Assembly: GCA_964420925.1 (NCBI GenBank)
Contig: CAYQVB010000103.1
Coordinates: 1 to 9,556, forward strand
Direction: 5' to 3'
Source of the DNA: JAJEAD01 sp964420925
Lineage (GTDB): Bacteria; Pseudomonadota; Gammaproteobacteria; HK1
DNA length: 9,556 bases
Both the position numbers and the translations under genes were made by a program. Positions 6,386-9,556 of the stretch are shown piece by piece (positions within the stretch are counted from its first letter, which is position 1; each line of letters begins with the position of its first letter). The notes beneath the pieces are model-generated. The model was not told where the DNA came from, made no database searches, and worked only from the letters and a program-made list of their open reading frames with translations.

Positions 6386-7393
6386 ATGATCATCGACTGC
6401 CACGGCCACTACACCACCGCCCCCGACGCGCTCGGCGCCTACCGCGAGCGCCAGAAGGCGGAGCTCGCCGAGGACCCGCTGCACCGCCACGTCAAGGGCG
6501 AGCTCCGCATCACCGACGACCAGATCCGCGAGAGCCTCGAAGGCGCCCAGCTCAGGCTCCAGCGCGAACGCGGCACGGACCTGACCATCTTCTCGCCCCG
6601 GGCGAGCTGGATGGGCCACCACATCGGAAACGAGTCCACCAGCGTCGCGTGGACCGAGCACTGCAACGACCTCATCTACCGAATCACGCAGCTCTACCCC
6701 CGGAACTTCGCCGGCGTCGCGCAGCTTCCGCAGACGCCCGGGGTGCCGCCCGACGCCTGCATCCGGGAGCTGGAGCGCTGCGTCGAGGAACTCGGCTTCG
6801 TCGGCTGCAACCTCAATCCGGACCCGAGCGGCGGCTACTGGACCGACCCTCCGCTCGGAGACCGCTGGTGGTATCCGTTCTACGAGAGGATGGTGGAGCT
6901 CGACGTGCCGGCGATGATCCACGTGAGCGCCGCCTGCAACCCCGCCTTCCACACCACGGGCTCGCACTACCTCGGGGCGGACACCACCGCGGTGATGCAG
7001 ATGATCACCTCCGATCTGTTCAGGGACTTCCCGACCATCCGGTTCATCATCCCCCACGGCGGCGGCGCGGTGCCGTACCACTGGGGCCGGTTCCGGGGGC
7101 TCGCGGACATGATGGGCAAGCCGCCCCTGTCCGAGCTGATACTGAACAACGTGTACTTCGACACCTGCGTCTACCACCAGCCCGGGATCGACTTGCTGCT
7201 GGACGTGATCCCCGCCGACAACATCCTGTTCGCCTCGGAGATGGTGGGCGCGGTGCGCGGCATCGACCCGGAGACGGGGCACTACTTCGACGACACCAAG
7301 CGGTACGTCGACGCTGCCGAGTTGAGCGATACGGACCGGACGAAGATCTTCGAGGACAACGCGCGCCGGGTCTTTTCCCGGCTGCGTGCGTAG
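6386..7393 (+). CDS. ligJ: 4-oxalomesaconate hydratase (amidohydrolase superfamily)
   Basis: It adds water to 4-oxalomesaconate to give 4-carboxy-4-hydroxy-2-oxoadipate, the substrate of the adjacent aldolase, in the cytoplasm. The 335-aa length and features fit LigJ: IDCHGHYTTAP (3-13) gives metal ligands H6/H8; DLTIFSPRASWMGHHIG spans 65-81; CNLNPDPSGGYW spans 141-152; MIHVS gives H179; IPHGGGAVPYHWGRFRGLA (222-240) gives H224; FDTCVYHQPGIDLL spans 258-271; and FASEMVGAVRG (282-292) supplies E285, the Glu that replaces the usual amidohydrolase Asp in LigJ. The start at 6386 is chosen from the family N-terminus (M-I-I-D-C-H-G-H); the ribosome site is only a weak AGGTG at 6373-6377. An in-frame ATG at 6329 would add 19 unlikely residues, although GGAGGGGAG lies about 15 bases before it. 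The catalytic set looks complete. Confidence 0.93.
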   Translation: MIIDCHGHYTTAPDALGAYRERQKAELAEDPLHRHVKGELRITDDQIRESLEGAQLRLQRERGTDLTIFSPRASWMGHHIGNESTSVAWTEHCNDLIYRITQLYPRNFAGVAQLPQTPGVPPDACIRELERCVEELGFVGCNLNPDPSGGYWTDPPLGDRWWYPFYERMVELDVPAMIHVSAACNPAFHTTGSHYLGADTTAVMQMITSDLFRDFPTIRFIIPHGGGAVPYHWGRFRGLADMMGKPPLSELILNNVYFDTCVYHQPGIDLLLDVIPADNILFASEMVGAVRGIDPETGHYFDDTKRYVDAAELSDTDRTKIFEDNARRVFSRLRA

Positions 7394-7434
7394 CGAGGCT
7401 GCGGCTCGGACCGACGAGGCATCCGCGGGACCGC

Positions 7435-7565
7435 CCTGGGAGCGCGGGCGTCCCGCCCGCCCCGGCCGGAGGCCGGAAATGGACAATCCGCCGAAGGCCC
7501 GCGGTCTTTCAAGCGGGCAAGCCTGCCCCCGCATGGGGGAGGCGGGGGATGCCCGCGCTCCCAGG
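7435..7565. repeat. Palindromic extragenic (REP/MITE-like) element
   Basis: CCTGGGAGCGCGGGC at 7435-7449 is a perfect 15-base inverted match to GCCCGCGCTCCCAGG at 7551-7565; with mismatches the arms extend inward to about 25 bases (TCCCGCCCGCC against GGCGGGGGA). The 131-bp interior holds further short palindromes, such as GGCCGGAGGCCGG near 7463 and GCCCCCGCATGGGGGAGGC near 7524. Similar CGGGCGTCCCGCCCGC-type extragenic repeats are common in several GC-rich bacterial groups (recalled, not searched). No transposase lies inside. Confidence 0.7.
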
Positions 7566-7607
7566 AAAAGCCCCACGGTTGTTCAAGCGGGCGATTGACG
7601 GTTCAAT

Positions 7608-7626
7608 TGTCTGCCGAAGGCAGACA
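7608..7626 (+). promoter_or_regulatory. Perfect 8-bp hairpin with GAA loop upstream of galD
   Basis: TGTCTGCC (7608-7615) and GGCAGACA (7619-7626) pair perfectly around GAA, about 94 bases before the galD ATG. No T tract follows. It may belong to the repeat cluster just upstream, or it may act as an RNA-stability or attenuation element. Confidence 0.4.
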
Positions 7627-7719
7627 GACTCCGCGCTGCTCCCAGGAGTGCCTCGCGAGCAGGTTGAGGGGCAACCGCAACCGCTCGCGCCCGACGGCCG
7701 CGATCCACGGACGAACGAA

Positions 7720-8796
7720 ATGAGCAAGGGCATCCCCTGCACCTGGATGCGCGGCGGCACCTCCAAGGGCGTCTACTTCCTCGCGCGCGACCTGCCTGCG
7801 GCCGAGGCCGAGCGCGACGCCCTGCTGCTGTCGGTGATGGGCTCGCCCGATCCGCGGCAGATCGACGGCATCGGCGGCGCCGATCCGCTGACGAGCAAGG
7901 TGGCGGTGGTGTCCGCATCCAACCGGCCGGACGCCGACATCGACTACCTGTTCCTGCAGGTGTTCGTCGACCGGGCCGTCGTCACCGACCGGCAGAACTG
8001 CGGGAACATCCTCTCCGGGGTCGCCCAGTTCGCGGTCGAGAAGGGGCTGGTGCGGGCCGCGGACGGCCGCACCGAGGTCGCGGTGCACATGGTCAACAGC
8101 GACCAGGTGGCCGGGGTGACCATCGAGACCCCGGGCGGCGCGGTGACCTACGAGGGGAGCGCGCGGATCGACGGCGTCCCCGGCACCGCGGCGCCGGTGC
8201 TGCAGAACTTCCCGCAGGCCGCAGGCTCGACCTGCGGCGCCCTGCGGCCCACCGGCAACGCCGCCGACGCGATCGACGGCGTGGAGGTCACCTGCATCGA
8301 CAACGGCATGCCGGTGGTGGTGCTGCGGGCCGCGGACATGGACATCTCCGGCTACGAGAGCCGCGAGGACCTCGACACGAACGCGACGTTGAAGGAGCGG
8401 CTGGAGTCGATCCGGCTGCGGGCGGGACCACTCATGAACCTGGGCGACGTACAGGACAAGTCGGTACCGAAGATGACCCTCGCCGCCCCGCCCCGCGCCG
8501 GCGGCGCCATCGCGACCCGCACCTTCATCCCCCACCGCTGCCACGCTTCCATCGGCGTGCTCGGCGCGGTGAGCGTGGCCACCGCGTGCGTGCTGCCGGG
8601 CTCGACCGCTCACGCCCTGGCGCTAGTGCCGGACGGGGAGGAAAAGCTCGTGTCCGTGGAGCACCCTTCGGGCGAGACCAGCGTGATGATGAACGTGTCC
8701 GTGGAAGGCGGCGTGCCGCGGGTATCGAAGGCCGCCGTACTGCGCACGGCGCGCAAGCTGTTCGAGGGGCGGGTGTTCCCGCGAGCCGTCCTGTAG
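7720..8796 (+). CDS. galD: 4-oxalomesaconate tautomerase, PrpF/GalD family
   Basis: This PrpF-fold isomerase (diaminopimelate-epimerase-like double domain) shifts 4-oxalomesaconate between tautomers so that LigJ can hydrate it; GalD of Pseudomonas putida and LigU of Sphingobium are the known members. It has 358 aa, the normal length. Motifs: IPCTWMRGGTSKGVYF (5-20), GSPDPRQIDGIGGADPLTSK (41-60) ending in K60, QNCGNILSG (92-100) with C94, IDGVPG (150-155), VTCIDNGMPVVV (190-201), MNLGDVQDKSVPK (239-251), FIPHRCHASIGVLGAVSVAT (269-288) and VEHPSGE (313-319). K60 and C94 match the Lys and Cys important in LigU at a constant six-residue offset. The ATG at 7720 matches family N-termini, but no clear ribosome site precedes it. 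It lies last in the set, after a repeat-filled gap; the pathway genes on both sides of the gap favour the tautomerase over a methylaconitate (PrpF) role. Confidence 0.9.
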   Translation: MSKGIPCTWMRGGTSKGVYFLARDLPAAEAERDALLLSVMGSPDPRQIDGIGGADPLTSKVAVVSASNRPDADIDYLFLQVFVDRAVVTDRQNCGNILSGVAQFAVEKGLVRAADGRTEVAVHMVNSDQVAGVTIETPGGAVTYEGSARIDGVPGTAAPVLQNFPQAAGSTCGALRPTGNAADAIDGVEVTCIDNGMPVVVLRAADMDISGYESREDLDTNATLKERLESIRLRAGPLMNLGDVQDKSVPKMTLAAPPRAGGAIATRTFIPHRCHASIGVLGAVSVATACVLPGSTAHALALVPDGEEKLVSVEHPSGETSVMMNVSVEGGVPRVSKAAVLRTARKLFEGRVFPRAVL

Positions 8797-8895
8797 TCAG
8801 AAGCAGACTCAGGACTTCGTCTCGGTCCATCGCATTCTCCGTTCGTCGAAATGACGGGCCCTCATCGCAGATCCGTCGCGTCGGTCGTCTACCCG

Positions 8896-8923
8896 CTGGT
8901 GATTCAACCCTGGTGATTCAATC
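8896..8923. repeat. 14-bp tandem direct repeat at the ppsA stop codon
   Basis: CTGGTGATTCAACC (8896-8909) is followed directly by CTGGTGATTCAATC (8910-8923), 13 of 14 bases identical. The second copy runs into the ppsA TGA (8924-8922, minus strand). It sits in the 125-bp gap between the converging galD and ppsA genes, which has no obvious terminator hairpin with a T tract. Confidence 0.7.
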
Positions 8924-9556
8924 AGCCTTCGCCCCCCAGGTACAGCCACGTCTCCACCACCGTGTCCGGATTGAGCGACACGCTGTCGATCCCCTGCTCC
9001 ATCAGCCAGCGCGCGAGGTCCGGGTGATCGGAAGGCCCCTGGCCGCAGATCCCCACGTACTTGCCCTGCCTGCGGCAGGCGGCGATGGCCCGGTGGAGCA
9101 GCGCCTTCACCGCGGGGTCGCGCTCGTCGAAGCGCGAGGCCACCAGCTCCGAGTTCCGGTCCAGGCCGAGCGTCATCTGGGTGAGGTCGTTCGAGCCGAT
9201 GGAGAAGCCGTCGAAGTGCTCCAGGAACTCCTCGGCGAGAATGGCGTTCGACGGCACCTCGCACATCATCACCATCCTGAGGCCGTTGCGGCCTCGCTCC
9301 AGGCCGTTGCGGGCGAGCAGCGCGACGACCTCGCGCGCCTCTTCGAGGGTGCGCACGAACGGGACCATGAGCTCGACGTTGGTAAAGCCCATCTCGTCGC
9401 GCACCCGGCGCATGGCGCGGCACTCCAGCTCGAAGCTCGCCCGGAAGTCCTCCGACACGTAGCGCGACGCCCCACGGAACCCGAGCATCGGGTTCGCCTC
9501 GCCGGGCTCGTAGAGCTCGCCTCCGACCAGGTTGGCGTACTCGTCGGACTTGAAGT
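8922..9556 (-). CDS. ppsA: Phosphoenolpyruvate synthase, C-terminal part (5' end beyond window)
   Basis: PpsA makes phosphoenolpyruvate from pyruvate and ATP (releasing AMP and phosphate) for gluconeogenesis. Only the last 210 residues are inside the window, about a quarter of a normal ~800-aa protein, corresponding to the PEP/pyruvate-binding barrel. Seen in order are KSDEYANLVGG, ANPMLGFRGASRY, VELMVPFVRT, LRMVMMCEVPSNAI, FSIGSNDLTQMTLGLDR, then YVGICGQGPSDHPD with the catalytic Cys, and SLNPDTVVETWLYL just before the stop. These are near-identical to enterobacterial PpsA as I remember it. Pyruvate phosphate dikinase and PTS enzyme I share the fold but not this exact C-terminus. It converges on galD with 125 bp between stops. 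Its use of pyruvate, a product of the CHA aldolase, is a plausible metabolic link. Confidence 0.96.
   Translation of the reverse strand, partial: FKSDEYANLVGGELYEPGEANPMLGFRGASRYVSEDFRASFELECRAMRRVRDEMGFTNVELMVPFVRTLEEAREVVALLARNGLERGRNGLRMVMMCEVPSNAILAEEFLEHFDGFSIGSNDLTQMTLGLDRNSELVASRFDERDPAVKALLHRAIAACRRQGKYVGICGQGPSDHPDLARWLMEQGIDSVSLNPDTVVETWLYLGGEG

Larger units (their letters stand above)
7394..7719. other. 326-bp ligJ-galD gap holding repeats and a hairpin
   Basis: No gene is supported. The gap holds a palindromic extragenic repeat at 7435-7565, a second TTCAAGCGGGC at 7582-7592 that repeats 7508-7518, and a strong hairpin at 7608-7626. All frames stay open because the DNA is GC-rich. 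Translating it gives the Pro/Arg/Ala-rich nonsense typical of such repeats, so the galD frame being open back through this region should not be read as a longer protein. Confidence 0.6.

Noticed and set aside
6047..7576. A 509-aa minus-strand open frame across ligK and ligJ
   Set aside because: It is an antisense shadow in GC-rich DNA that crosses two well-supported genes.
7435..7626. CRISPR-like or terminator interpretation of the repeats after ligJ
   Set aside because: The spacing is irregular, there are no repeated units with unique spacers, and no T tract follows the stems.
6322..7719. A frame open from 6322 into galD, suggesting an 824-aa fusion
   Set aside because: Up to 7393 it is an out-of-frame reading of ligJ, and then it crosses the repeat element. 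Only the last 358 codons match the tautomerase family.
8809..9423. A minus-strand open frame overlapping ppsA
   Set aside because: It is a shifted frame of the clear PpsA reading and is Arg/Pro/Gly-rich.

Overview
This GC-rich window from a bacterial chromosome (probably proteobacterial, judged only from the style of the catabolic and ppsA genes) has two parts. The left half, about 1-4240, is an accessory region of minus-strand genes, unknown proteins and mobile-element scraps. The right half, about 4440-9556, is a metabolic region with a plus-strand catabolic gene set and a convergent ppsA.

Accessory half. A minus-strand pair at 1111->1 encodes an unrecognised 137-aa protein, overlapped by 4 bp (ATGA) by an AbiEii/AbiGii-type nucleotidyltransferase that runs off the left edge. 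This looks like a toxin-antitoxin or abortive-infection module whose partner does not look like the usual AbiEi antitoxin. A gene-poor stretch follows (1112-1962). Next is a second minus-strand pair at 3905->1963: a three-helix membrane protein and, 17 bp downstream, a secreted protein, neither recognised, in DNA that looks less GC-rich than the rest. At 4060-4240 two scraps are fused: the first ~32 codons of what resembles an integrase/transposase (plus strand), abutting an 80-bp, ~91% identical copy of the 5' end of the 137-aa gene, broken by a one-base G-run change.

Metabolic half. Four plus-strand genes encode the lower steps of the protocatechuate/gallate 4,5-cleavage pathway: 2-pyrone-4,6-dicarboxylate hydrolase (LigI), 4-carboxy-4-hydroxy-2-oxoadipate aldolase (LigK type), 4-oxalomesaconate hydratase (LigJ) and a PrpF-fold 4-oxalomesaconate tautomerase (GalD/LigU type). 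Together they would turn 2-pyrone-4,6-dicarboxylate into pyruvate and oxaloacetate. No ring-cleavage dioxygenase, LigC dehydrogenase, transporter or regulator is visible. The genes are separated by gaps of 115-326 bp that contain hairpins and a palindromic extragenic repeat rather than being tightly packed. The 3' part of phosphoenolpyruvate synthase (ppsA) lies convergent at the right edge; its use of pyruvate makes a plausible but unproven metabolic link.

No RNA genes, CRISPR arrays or origins were seen.
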